This document shows, one piece after another, positions 8,282 to 15,663 of a DNA stretch of 64,000 nt. Numbering within the stretch: position 1 is the stretch's first letter; each line of letters starts with the position of its first letter. The stretch covers positions 35,150 to 99,149 of the forward strand of contig NZ_MCGQ01000002.1 of assembly GCF_002242805.1 (NCBI RefSeq), written 5' to 3'. A program made the translations under genes and the position numbers. Source of the stretch: Streptomyces diastatochromogenes. GTDB taxonomy: Bacteria > Actinomycetota > Actinomycetes > Streptomycetales > Streptomycetaceae. The notes under the pieces were generated by a model that saw only the letters and a program-made list of their open reading frames with translations, was not told where the DNA came from and searched no databases.

Positions 8282-8972
8282 GCGCCGCCACGTACTCCGG
8301 GACCTCGATGCCGGGCGCCAGGTCGGCGTTGTCGAGCGGGGTGTCGTAGCCCTTGCGGAGCGGGACGACCCCGGCCCAGTGCGTCAGGGCGAGGTCCTCG
8401 GGGTCGTCGTTCGCGCCGCCGGTGCGGATCTTGGCCGAGACCTCGTCGAGGTCGAGGCGGATGACCGCGGTGGCGGCCAGCTCCTTCTTGTTCGCGGGCC
8501 GGGAGTCGGCGGACCGGCCCGGCACGACCTGGTCCACCAGCGCGTCCAGGGCCAGCCGCCGCTCCTCGGAGTCGGTGACCTCGTGCGCGACGCCGTGCAC
8601 CACCACGGAGCGGTAGTTGATCGAGTGGTGGAAGGCGGAGCGGGCCAGCACCAGCCCGTCGACATGCGTGACCGTGAGGCAGACCGCGAGGCCGGGGTCC
8701 GCCTCGCCGGTCATCCGCAACGGGCGCGAACCGGTGGACCCGTGCACATAGAGCCGCTCGCCGACCCGGCCGTACAGCGTGGGCAGCACCACCGGGGCAC
8801 CGTCACGGACGAAGCCGAGGTGGCAGACGTAGCCCTCGTCGAGTATCGCGTGCACCACGTCCTTGTAGTACGACGCCTTCTGCGCGGATCGCGTCGGCAC
8901 GGTGCGGTCGGTCGGGGTGTACGAGACGGGCTTCGGCGGAGTCTCCTGGGTCCCCTGCATGGCGTTCTCCAT
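8277..8972 (-). CDS. Pyridoxamine 5'-phosphate oxidase (PPOX) family flavoprotein
   Basis: The protein has 231 residues from the ATG at 8972. The split-barrel FMN-binding fold is indicated by DEGYVCHLGFVRDGAPVVLPTLYGRVGERLYVHGS and by the SINYRSVVVHG strand. The C-terminus contains TGGANDDPEDLALTHWAGVVPL, typical of this actinobacterial subgroup. Members bind FMN, F420 or haem; the reaction is unknown. The gene is divergent from a MocR regulator with only 23 bp between starts, and a perfect 12-bp palindrome occupies that gap. The MocR protein therefore very likely controls it. Confidence 0.85.
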   Translation of the reverse strand: MENAMQGTQETPPKPVSYTPTDRTVPTRSAQKASYYKDVVHAILDEGYVCHLGFVRDGAPVVLPTLYGRVGERLYVHGSTGSRPLRMTGEADPGLAVCLTVTHVDGLVLARSAFHHSINYRSVVVHGVAHEVTDSEERRLALDALVDQVVPGRSADSRPANKKELAATAVIRLDLDEVSAKIRTGGANDDPEDLALTHWAGVVPLRKGYDTPLDNADLAPGIEVPEYVAAL

Positions 8973-8984
8973 TGCACTAGTGCA
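8973..8984. promoter_or_regulatory. TGCACTAGTGCA palindrome between divergent PPOX and MocR genes
   Basis: A perfect 12-bp palindrome fills half of the 23-bp gap between the two starts. It abuts CATAAT (8983-8988), a -10 element about seven bases before the GTG of the MocR gene, which fits leaderless transcription. A GntR/MocR dimer would bind such a site and could repress both genes. Confidence 0.6.
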
Positions 8985-8995
8985 TAATTGGCTTT

Positions 8996-10327
8996 GTGCT
9001 AGGAGAGTATCCGATTCAGGGGCACGGCGCAGCTGAGATCGCGGCCAGTGTCGAGCGCGCGGTCGGCGCCGGTGAGCTGGAACCGGGCCAACCGCTGCCT
9101 CCCATGCGGGAGTTGGCGACCCGGCTCGGGGTGAACCCGAACACGGTCGCGGCCGCCTATCGCACCCTGCGTGAGCGCGGGGTGATCGAGACCGCCGGCC
9201 GCCGGGGCAGCCGGATCCGGCCGAAGCCGGCGACGACGGGGCGCGAGAAGATCCGGGTGGCCGTGCCCGAGGGTGTGCGGGACATGGCCGACGGCAACCC
9301 GGACACCGCGCTGCTGCCAAGCCTGGCGGAGGCGTTCGCGGCGGCCGCCGCGCTGAGCGACCGGGAACCCGTGCTGTACGGGCACGACCCGGTGGAGCCG
9401 GAGCTGGCGCGCCTCGCCCGCGCCGCCCTGGACGCCGACGGAGTGCCCGACGGCCCCATCGCCGTGGCCTCCGGCTCCCTGGACGCCGTCGAGCGGGTCC
9501 TCACGGCGCACCTCAAGCCGGGCGACCAGGTGGGGGTGGAGGACCCGGGGTGGGGCAGCGCGCTCGATCTGGTCCCGGCGCTCGGTCTGCGCACGGTGCC
9601 CGTCGGCGTCGACGACGAAGGACCACGCCCCGACGACGTCCGGCGTGCCCTGGAGTCCGGGGTGCGGGCGCTGATCGTCACGGACCGGGCGCAGAACCCC
9701 ACCGGCGCCGCGCTCACCGCCCCACGCGCGCGTGCACTGCGGTCACTGCTCCGGGAGTACCCCGAGACGCTGTTGATCGAGGACGACCACGGCCACGGCA
9801 TCGTCGACGTGCCGCTGCACCCGCTCGCCGGGGTCACCCACCACTGGGTCTTCGTCCGCTCCGTCGCCAAGGCCTGGGGCCCGGATCTGCGACTGGCCGC
9901 GTTCACCGGGGACGCGGTCACCCTCGACCGGGTGCGTGGGCGGCAGCGGCTGGGCCCCGGGTGGGTGAGCCGGCTCGTTCAGCGGGCCGTCGTGCGGCTG
10001 TGGAGCGACGGCGCGGTGGACCCGCGCGAGGTGGCGGCCTCGTACGGCGCCCGCCGGGACGCCCTGATCGAGGCGCTGGCCGCGCGCGGCGTGACGGCGT
10101 ACGGCCGCAGCGGCATGAACGTCTGGGTACCGGTCCCCGACGAGACGGGCGCGGTGGCCCGCCTGCTGCACGCGGGCTGGGCGGTGTCTCCGGGGGCCAG
10201 GTTCCGCCTGAACGCCCCACCGGGCATCCGCATCACGATCTCGACGCTGACGAGGGAGGAGACCGGTGAGCTGGCGGATGCAGTAGCGGCGGCAATGGGC
10301 CCGACACCGGTGCGAACTTATGTGTAG
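8996..10327 (+). CDS. MocR/PdxR-type GntR regulator with aminotransferase domain
   Basis: The protein has 443 residues. Residues ~8-75 form a GntR winged helix (LEPGQPLPPMRELATRLGVNPNTVAAAYRTL). The remainder is a fold-type I aminotransferase domain with the PLP-lysine motif VRSVAKAWGPDLRLA near residue 290 and NPTGAALTAPRA near residue 233. MocR proteins sense PLP or an amino compound and act as activators or repressors. The divergent target is a PPOX protein, a family that includes the PLP-making enzyme PdxH, so a link to vitamin B6 or an amine is plausible but not shown. The GTG start appears leaderless. The stop is followed by a Streptomyces-type intergenic repeat. Confidence 0.9.
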   Translation: MLGEYPIQGHGAAEIAASVERAVGAGELEPGQPLPPMRELATRLGVNPNTVAAAYRTLRERGVIETAGRRGSRIRPKPATTGREKIRVAVPEGVRDMADGNPDTALLPSLAEAFAAAAALSDREPVLYGHDPVEPELARLARAALDADGVPDGPIAVASGSLDAVERVLTAHLKPGDQVGVEDPGWGSALDLVPALGLRTVPVGVDDEGPRPDDVRRALESGVRALIVTDRAQNPTGAALTAPRARALRSLLREYPETLLIEDDHGHGIVDVPLHPLAGVTHHWVFVRSVAKAWGPDLRLAAFTGDAVTLDRVRGRQRLGPGWVSRLVQRAVVRLWSDGAVDPREVAASYGARRDALIEALAARGVTAYGRSGMNVWVPVPDETGAVARLLHAGWAVSPGARFRLNAPPGIRITISTLTREETGELADAVAAAMGPTPVRTYV

Positions 10328-10341
10328 CGCGGGCCAATGGA

Positions 10342-10440
10342 CTTAGGGGCGCGGGGCTGTATCGATATGCGACTCCGCCGCGTGGGCGCGACAAGCCACA
10401 TCGAACCGGCACTCGCGCACACTCCCCGCACCCCACCCCC
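10342..10440. repeat. Streptomyces-type intergenic repeat (GGGGCGCGGGG...GCGCGAC family)
   Basis: The gap between two convergent genes contains a GGGGCGCGGGGCTGTATCGA start, a GACTCCGCCGCGTGGGCGCG core and a CACCCCCTCAGGCGCCCC end. From memory, this wording recurs in intergenic regions of many Streptomyces genomes. Its ends can pair (GGGGCGC with GCGCCCC), so it may also act as a terminator. Copy number cannot be assessed here. Confidence 0.5.
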
Positions 10441-11370
10441 TCAGGCGCCCCGCCGAAGCTGAGTAAGCGCAGCCCCTGCAAGAACGACCACCGCCCCCAC
10501 CGGCGTGGTCCACCGAAGCGACTCCCCAAGAATCGCCACCCCCGCAGCCGTGGCGATCACCGGAATGAAGTACGTGACCATCTGCGCCGTAGTCGGCCCC
10601 ACTTCAGCAACCAACCCGTACTGAATGAGCACCGCCAGCCCCGTCCCCAGGGCCCCCAGCGCGGCGATCGCCAGCAGCGGGACCAGCGAGAAGTGATCCG
10701 GAACCGAAGTGAACAGCGGTGTCACAACGGCCAGTTGAAGGGTGGCCAACAGCAACTGCGCACCGGTCATCGACAAGTGGGAGTTCCCCGTACCCGCCAG
10801 ATTCCGCCGAACATAGATCCACCCGATGGGATAGCTCAGCGAGGCCAACAGCGCCATGGCCGTACCCGTCGCATCCAGCCCATGGAACCCCTGCCAAGCC
10901 CCCAGCACCGTCAGCACCCCCAGGAACCCCAGGCCAAGTCCAGCGAAGCGAACCCGCGTGGGCCGGTCCTCCGAGAGCGCGACCAGGGACAGCGCCATGC
11001 CCCACAGCGGTGACGTCGCGTTGCAGATGCCCGCCAGCGTGGACGGGATGGTCAGCTCCGAGTAGGCGAAGAGGGAGAACGGCAGGGCGTTCAGGAAGAA
11101 CGCGGCGACCGCCATATGACCCCACACACGCCCCCCGCGCGGCAGCCGCTCCCGCTTCACGGCCATCGCCGCCGCCAGTACCGCCGTACCGAAGACCAGC
11201 CGGCCCAGGGTGACCTGAAAGGGCGCGTACCCCTCCGTGCCCACCTTGATCAACAGGAAGCTGAAGCCCCAGATCAGCGAGAGGACGGCGAAGCGCAGCC
11301 GCCAGTCGAGGCGGGTGCGGGGGCGGGCAGGGGCGGGGGACTGGGTTCGGGGTGCGGTGACCGTGCTCAT
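10441..11370 (-). CDS. DMT family transporter (EamA)
   Basis: About 309 residues starting MSTVTAPRTQ; ATG 11382 is four codons upstream and also possible. There are ten hydrophobic helices in two EamA repeats: LRFAVLSLIWGFSFLLIKVG, and later GTAMALLASLSYPIGWIYV. The YSELTIPSTLAGICNATSPLWG segment is characteristic of RhaT/EamA exporters. It is divergent from a LysR regulator 74 bp away, the classic arrangement of a LysR-controlled exporter. Confidence 0.88.
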   Translation of the reverse strand: MSTVTAPRTQSPAPARPRTRLDWRLRFAVLSLIWGFSFLLIKVGTEGYAPFQVTLGRLVFGTAVLAAAMAVKRERLPRGGRVWGHMAVAAFFLNALPFSLFAYSELTIPSTLAGICNATSPLWGMALSLVALSEDRPTRVRFAGLGLGFLGVLTVLGAWQGFHGLDATGTAMALLASLSYPIGWIYVRRNLAGTGNSHLSMTGAQLLLATLQLAVVTPLFTSVPDHFSLVPLLAIAALGALGTGLAVLIQYGLVAEVGPTTAQMVTYFIPVIATAAGVAILGESLRWTTPVGAVVVLAGAALTQLRRGA

Positions 11371-11431
11371 GGCATCAACCATGCGGGAGGCAACTTCGTA
11401 GCACAATCGAGAATTCCCACCCGGTACCTCT

Positions 11432-11437
11432 TAGGAT
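11432..11437 (+). promoter_or_regulatory. -10 element (TAGGAT) of a leaderless LysR gene
   Basis: TAGGAT ends seven bases before the ATG at 11445, with no Shine-Dalgarno sequence between them. That is the usual layout of leaderless transcripts in Streptomyces. The 74-bp intergenic space with the divergent DMT transporter would hold the LysR binding site. Confidence 0.5.
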
Positions 11438-11444
11438 TGCTTAC

Positions 11445-12347
11445 ATGTTGAATCTGGAGCGCCTGCGTACCCTCGACGCCCTCGCCCGGCACGGCTCGGT
11501 CAGCGCCGCCGCCGACGCGCTGCACGTCACCACGTCCGCGGTGTCGCAGCAGCTGGGCAAGCTGGAGCGGGAGATCGGCCAGCAGCTGCTGGCCAAGAAC
11601 GGGCGGGGCGTGCGGCTCACGGACGCCGGGCGGCTGCTGTCCGAGCACGCGGCCCGCATCCTCTCCCAGGTCGAGCTGGCCCAGTCCGACCTGGAGGCGC
11701 ACCGGGGCCAGGTCGTCGGCGAACTGCGCCTCTCGGCGTTCCCCACTGCCGCCCGCGGCCTGTTCCCGACCGCGCTCGCCGCCCTGCGCGCCCAGCATCC
11801 GGGGCTGCGGGTGCGCTCCAGCGAACTGGAACCCGAGCAGGGCATCGCCGGTGTGGTGCGCGGCGACCTCGATCTCGCGGTCGTCCTCGACTGGTACAAC
11901 AAGCCGATGCCCGTGCCGGACGGCCTGGTCAAGGCTCCGCTGCTGGACGACGCGGCCGATGTCGCCCTGCCCGTCGGGCACCGGCTCGCGGACCGGGACG
12001 AGGTGGACCTCGCCGAGTTCGCGGAGGACGAGTGGATCACCTGGGGCGAGGGCGAGTTCTGCCACGAGTGGCTGATGTTCACGCTGCGCTCGAAGGGCAT
12101 CGAGCCGATCGTCGGCCACCGGGCCGGCGAGACCCACACTCAACTCGGCCTGGTCGCCGCCGGGTTGGGTGTGTGCATCGCACCGCTGCTGGGCCGCCAC
12201 CCGGTGCCGCCGGGCATCGTCCTGGTCCCGCTCAAGCAGCGCGTACGCAGGCATGTGTACGTCATCTGGCGGGCGGACGCCGACCGCCGCCCCTCGATCC
12301 GGGCAGCGGTCGAGGCCCTGCGCACCTCGGCCCTGCAGCTCGGCTGA
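11445..12347 (+). CDS. LysR family transcriptional regulator
   Basis: The protein has 300 residues, the standard LysR length. The HTH is at residues 1-60 (MLNLERLRTLDALARHGSVS and VTTSAVSQQLGKLEREIG). The LysR substrate-binding domain runs from about residue 88 (GELRLSAFPTAARGLFP) to the end, with the ETHTQLGLVAAGLGVCIAPLL motif near residue 230. It probably regulates the divergent DMT exporter in response to a small effector. The 3' end converges on a PPOX gene 9 bp away. Confidence 0.92.
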   Translation: MLNLERLRTLDALARHGSVSAAADALHVTTSAVSQQLGKLEREIGQQLLAKNGRGVRLTDAGRLLSEHAARILSQVELAQSDLEAHRGQVVGELRLSAFPTAARGLFPTALAALRAQHPGLRVRSSELEPEQGIAGVVRGDLDLAVVLDWYNKPMPVPDGLVKAPLLDDAADVALPVGHRLADRDEVDLAEFAEDEWITWGEGEFCHEWLMFTLRSKGIEPIVGHRAGETHTQLGLVAAGLGVCIAPLLGRHPVPPGIVLVPLKQRVRRHVYVIWRADADRRPSIRAAVEALRTSALQLG

Positions 12348-12356
12348 GCGCCGGCG

Positions 12357-12824
12357 CTACGCCCCGAGCTTCCGGAAGTCCCAGGACACGATCTTCTCCG
12401 GGGTCAGCCGCGCCCAGGCGTGCCGGCCGTCGTGCGGCATCTCGTCCAGGCCGAAGTTCTTGCGGGCGAACAGCGTCTCCGCCGTGTCGAGTTCGGCGCA
12501 CAGCTCCCCGGTCCGCGGCACCTCGCCGACGAACTCCACCTGCCCGGACAGCTCGACCCCGAGCAACTGGTCGTACTCCTCGCCCGAGTCGACCACGACA
12601 GCCACCCGCGGATCGCGGCGCAGCTGGGTCCAGCGCCGGCTGCGCACCACCGAGTACAGCCACAGCGAGGTGCCGTCCCAGGCGAACCACAATGCGCTGA
12701 CGTGCGGCGCGCCGTCCGCCGAGACGGTGGCGACCCGGCAGGTGCGCTGGCTGGTGAGGAACTCGTCCAGCTCGCCGGGCGTCATCATGATCTTCCGGCC
12801 GCGGCGCTGCTGAGTGACGGTCAT
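12357..12824 (-). CDS. Pyridoxamine 5'-phosphate oxidase family protein (PPOX/F420-type)
   Basis: The protein has 155 residues. The split-barrel signature is ELDEFLTSQRTCRVATVSADGAPHVSALWFAWDG followed by RSRRWTQLRRDPRVAVVVDSGEEYDQL, typical of small actinobacterial PPOX proteins that use F420 or FMN. The ATG has GAGGGAG upstream. The C-terminus (LTPEKIVSWDFRKLG) matches the subgroup. No catalytic role can be assigned. Confidence 0.85.
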   Translation of the reverse strand: MTVTQQRRGRKIMMTPGELDEFLTSQRTCRVATVSADGAPHVSALWFAWDGTSLWLYSVVRSRRWTQLRRDPRVAVVVDSGEEYDQLLGVELSGQVEFVGEVPRTGELCAELDTAETLFARKNFGLDEMPHDGRHAWARLTPEKIVSWDFRKLGA

Positions 12825-12973
12825 ACGGCTCCCTCTTCTCCCACGTCGTGCCAGAGGAACTTCCGTGCGTATTGATCCTCTGACATCACGTCAGAAAAAG
12901 GAATGGGTCGACTTCCGCTCCGGCCTCGTTGTGGTTACTCTCACCGCCCCGCACCTCGGCGAACGGAGGCGCC

Positions 12974-13618
12974 ATGCCGTCGTACGAACACCTCGGCGAG
13001 CTGCTCGATCCCGCGAGCACGGTCCTGCTGACCGTGGAGTGCCAGCAGGGAGTGGTCGGCCCGGACAGCGCGCTGCCCGAACTGGCCCGCGAGGCCCGCT
13101 CCTCCGGCGCGCTGCGCAACGTGGCCCGGCTGGTCGCCGCCGCGCACGAGACCGGGGTGCAGGTGATCCACGCCCTGGCCGAGCGCCGCCCGGACGGCCG
13201 CGGCGCGAGCCGCAACGCCCGCCTCTTCCGCGCCGCCGAGCGGCTCCCCGTGCAGCAGCTGACCGGCACCACCGCGGTGCGGGTGGCGCCGCCGATCGAG
13301 GTCACCGAGGAGGACCTCGTCGTACGACGGCTGCACGGCCTGTCCCCGATCCAGGGCACCGAGGTCGACGCGCTGCTGCGCAACCTCGGCTGCCGCACCC
13401 TGATCGTCACCGGCGTCTCGGCCAACGTGGCCGTCCCCAACGCGGTGTTCGACGCGGTCAACCGCGGCTACACCGCCGTCGTCCCGGCCGACGCCATCGC
13501 GGGCGTGCCCGCCGACTACACCCCCGCGATGATCCGCAACACCCTCGCCCTGGTCGCCACGATCACGTCCACGGACGAGGTGCTCGGCTGCTTCAAACGG
13601 CCGCGCCGGCGCGCGTGA
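12974..13618 (+). CDS. Isochorismatase-fold protein lacking the catalytic Cys
   Basis: The protein has 214 residues from an ATG with GGAGG five bases upstream. The Rossmann-like cysteine hydrolase fold is clear: ASTVLLTVECQQGVVG, then VVRRLHGLSPIQGTEVDALLRNLGCRTLIVTGVSANVAVPNAVFDAV. The usual Asp-Lys-Cys triad is not kept. The first acidic position reads E-C-Q, the Lys region reads VVRRLHG, and the Cys position after VTGVS is A-N-V-A. It is therefore probably not an amidase or isochorismatase and may bind a ligand or act in another way. Confidence 0.8.
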   Translation: MPSYEHLGELLDPASTVLLTVECQQGVVGPDSALPELAREARSSGALRNVARLVAAAHETGVQVIHALAERRPDGRGASRNARLFRAAERLPVQQLTGTTAVRVAPPIEVTEEDLVVRRLHGLSPIQGTEVDALLRNLGCRTLIVTGVSANVAVPNAVFDAVNRGYTAVVPADAIAGVPADYTPAMIRNTLALVATITSTDEVLGCFKRPRRRA

Positions 13619-13624
13619 CGCCGC

Positions 13625-14146
13625 TCAGCTCAGCTTGATCTCGTCGCCGGAGACGGTGATCTTCGCGGCGGCCAGCGCCTGGGTCGCGGGACCCTGCTTC
13701 ACACTGCCGTCCTCGACGGAGAAGTGGCTGTTGTGGCACGGGCAGACGATCACGCCGCCCGCCACGCTGCCCACCGCACAGCCCTGGTGGGTGCACTTCG
13801 ACGAGAACGCCTTGTAGGTGCCCGCTGTCGGCTGCGTGACCACCACGCCCTCGTCCTTGAAGATCTTGCCGCCGCCCTCCGGGATGTCCGCGGTCTTGGC
13901 GAGGGCCGTGCCGCCGGCTGAACCGCCCGAGGCCGAGGAGCCGCTGTCCTGCGAGGACCCGGTCGATCCCGTGGAGCCGGTGGACCCGGTCGTGCCGGAC
14001 GAACCGGACCCGGTGTTGACGGTGTTCGACGAGTCGTCGCCCGAACCGCAGGCGGTCAGCGCGGCGGCGAGCCCGGCCGCTCCGGCCGCCGCCATGACGG
14101 TACGGCGGGCCGGTCCTGCTTCGGGCTTGAGCGAGGCGCTGGTCAT
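13625..14146 (-). CDS. Rieske (2Fe-2S) lipoprotein, Tat-exported
   Basis: The protein has 173 residues. The N-terminus has a twin arginine (GPARRTVMAAAG) and a lipobox (ALTAC), so it is a Tat-secreted lipoprotein. A low-complexity Ser/Gly/Thr linker at ~35-75 (repeats of GSTGSTG) leads to the Rieske domain with C-T-H (SKCTHQGC) and C-P-C-H (VCPCHNSHF) cluster ligands. It would carry electrons at the outer face of the membrane. Such ubiquinol-oxidase-independent Rieske proteins are common in Streptomyces. It is divergent from a truncated HipA-type kinase. Confidence 0.9.
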   Translation of the reverse strand: MTSASLKPEAGPARRTVMAAAGAAGLAAALTACGSGDDSSNTVNTGSGSSGTTGSTGSTGSTGSSQDSGSSASGGSAGGTALAKTADIPEGGGKIFKDEGVVVTQPTAGTYKAFSSKCTHQGCAVGSVAGGVIVCPCHNSHFSVEDGSVKQGPATQALAAAKITVSGDEIKLS

Positions 14147-14279
14147 GTGGGCGTTCCCTTCCGCGGAGCTTCTCGTGATCCGTCCAGGGGTACGGTCCTG
14201 GGGCACCACCTGTTCAGACGGGCACCCAGATCCTTGCCTGGCGGGGATGAGACGGCCGTAAACCACGGCTGTCGACAAG

Positions 14280-14315
14280 CTGTCGGCGGGGCGCCGCTCC
14301 CGCCGACAGTAACCT
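14280..14315 (+). promoter_or_regulatory. Promoter with 11-bp dyad before the truncated HipA-type gene
   Basis: CTGTCGGCGGG (14280-14290) and CCCGCCGACAG (14299-14309) form a perfect inverted repeat with an 8-nt centre. It runs straight into a -10 hexamer, TAACCT (14310-14315), six bases before the ATG at 14322. This arrangement suggests a leaderless promoter with an overlapping operator. Confidence 0.5.
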
Positions 14316-14321
14316 GGGGCG

Positions 14322-14447
14322 ATGCTCAAGGAAGTCATCGCCACCCGCTACGTCACGCCGCTGCGTGAGGGCGGCTCGCTGCCGGGGCTCGTCGAGGCCG
14401 ACGACTTCGGGACGTACGTCATGAAGTTGTCTACCAGACGCCTCTGA
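14322..14447 (+). pseudogene. HipA family kinase, N-terminal stub truncated at island edge
   Basis: The stub starts MLKEVIATRYVTPLREGGSL and continues through PGLVEADDFGTYVMK, the N-terminus of the actinobacterial HipA-like kinase usually found in this setting. After about 35 codons homology ends and the frame runs into unrelated residues and a TGA. The promoter and first 5% of the gene are intact, so the loss came from an insertion or deletion at about 14426. The rest of the gene is not in the window. A near-perfect 18-bp direct repeat begins right at the break. Confidence 0.7.
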
Positions 14448-14485
14448 CCTGCGCCGATTCGATCTGGGATGCCTGTGACCTGCGC
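14438..14485. repeat. Direct repeat GAYGCCTSTGACCTGCGC at the truncation point
   Basis: GACGCCTCTGACCTGCGC begins near 14438 and recurs as GATGCCTGTGACCTGCGC ending at 14485. The copies match at 16 of 18 positions and are about 31 bp apart. They lie exactly where the HipA-type kinase is cut and could be a recombination scar or attachment remnant. Confidence 0.45.
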
Positions 14486-14678
14486 ACATGAGTCTTTCGG
14501 CGTCTTTCAGGGAGGTGCCGCGTTATGTAGTCGGTTCTCCCCACGCGCTCCCCAGGGCCGCCGGGACTCCCCAGATTCTCCCCGGCGCTTGCCGTCGCTC
14601 GGGGGCGATTGCGACACAGGCTGCCCGTCCGTCCACGCCGCGCCATAGAAACGCTGAGTGACGGACACGGCGCGGCAA

Positions 14679-14860
14679 TTAATGCGGGCAGGTGTCGACA
14701 GGCAGGTCTGGGGCTTCGTATAGGTGGGCCATTAGGTCGTCAAGGCCAGTCGCAGCAGAAGGGCCGGTGCGTCCGGTGTCAACAGGTTCTTCGTCTGCTG
14801 GTGGTACAGCGCAAGCAGCTCGCTGACCTGCGAATATGGCAGCCGCGGGACTGGTCCGGA
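14679..14860 (-). pseudogene. C-terminal fragment of an unidentified Streptomyces protein, frameshifted
   Basis: On the minus strand one frame reads PYSQVSELLALYHQQTKNLL and then DAPALLLRLAL. About one base is then missing near 14742, and the next frame reads DDLMAHLYEAPDLPVDTCPH and stops at 14679. Joined, this makes a sensible C-terminus with a good helical pattern, so I read it as one gene end broken by a 1-nt deletion. The family is not known to me. The upstream part is lost, where it meets a plus-strand remnant. Confidence 0.4.
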
Positions 14861-15411
14861 TCTTGACTGATGCCGATCTCGGGGCGGCGGCTCTGTTGGA
14901 GTGGCCGCATCCGCCTGCCCGCGCTGACGGTCCCACCTGGCACGCCGCATTCACCACAGAGAGCGGAGCTCTCGCCACCGAAGTCCGCCGCCTCGACGAG
15001 CGGCTGGCCCCCCTTCAAGAAGACACCAAGGCACTGCTCACCACCCGGAGCTAGATCCAAACCGACCTGGCCCTCCACGCCCAGATCCAGCGCCTGGAGA
15101 CGGGGCATGCGCTCGATCATCCACGCGGCCTTCACCGGCGCCCTCGCCCGGTACACAGCGAGCCGAAACCTGCCGCACCCCGGCTTCGTCGTCCTCGACT
15201 CCCCGCTCCTCACCTACCGGGAACCCGACGAAGACGACATCAAGATTCCCTACGACGTCGTCGCCCACTTCTACCGCACACTCCGGGACGACCCCAGCGT
15301 CCAGGTCATCATCGTCGAGAACGTCGCCCCCCACACGATCTCAGCGGCACGGCCACCCTTTACCCCTTCCACACCGCCGGGGCGGAACGGAGCGGCTTCT
15401 ACCCTTCATGA
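14836..15411 (+). pseudogene. Remnant of an SMC/RecN-like ATPase (C-terminal part), multiply broken
   Basis: Three frame segments join into a C-terminal coiled coil plus ATPase end. The first, to a TAG at 15052, has VRRLDERLAPLQEDTKALL. A second carries HAQIQRLE and then, after a shift near 15105, RSIIHAAFTGALARYTASRN and the Walker B-like strand FVVLDSPLLTYREPDED, followed by QVIIVENVAP. After another shift near 15341 the frame reads GTATLYPFHTAGAERSGFYPS and stops at 15411. A nonsense codon plus at least two indels make it a clear pseudogene. Intact relatives look like AAA-type SMC-like ATPases of unknown function. Confidence 0.55.
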
Positions 15412-15604
15412 ACCCATGACGCCCCCTGCCGACGCTTCAAGGCGCGGAAGGGGGCGGGTTGATCCGGGGCGGCCTGGGCGGCCGGTGCCGGTCCCGCCCA
15501 GTCGAGGCCCAGCTGTCGGAGGGCGTTTCGCTGCTCCTGGTCGAGTTTGTCGCGACAGGTCTCGGTGATGAGCCGCCAGTTCGTGATGCCGGGCTTTTCG
15601 CGGA
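15399..15604 (-). pseudogene. Possible C-terminal gene remnant on the minus strand
   Basis: A minus-strand frame reads LREKPGITNWRLITETCRDK, then LDQEQRNALRQLGLDWAG, a Pro/Ala-rich linker, and stops at 15399-15401. The helical, Arg/Leu-rich pattern is protein-like, but no start or family could be found. The hairpin at 15420-15456 lies inside it, so it may be non-coding. Confidence 0.25.
15420..15456. terminator. 8-bp GC hairpin after the ATPase remnant
   Basis: CGCCCCCT (15420-15427) pairs perfectly with AGGGGGCG (15449-15456) around a 21-nt loop, just past the end of the plus-strand ATPase remnant. It would suit a terminator for the once-intact gene. Confidence 0.4.
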
Positions 15605-15663
15605 GTCACCTATGCTCGCGCCCAGTTGGTATGACCAGTTCGTTTCAGGGGGCGGGGAGCCGC

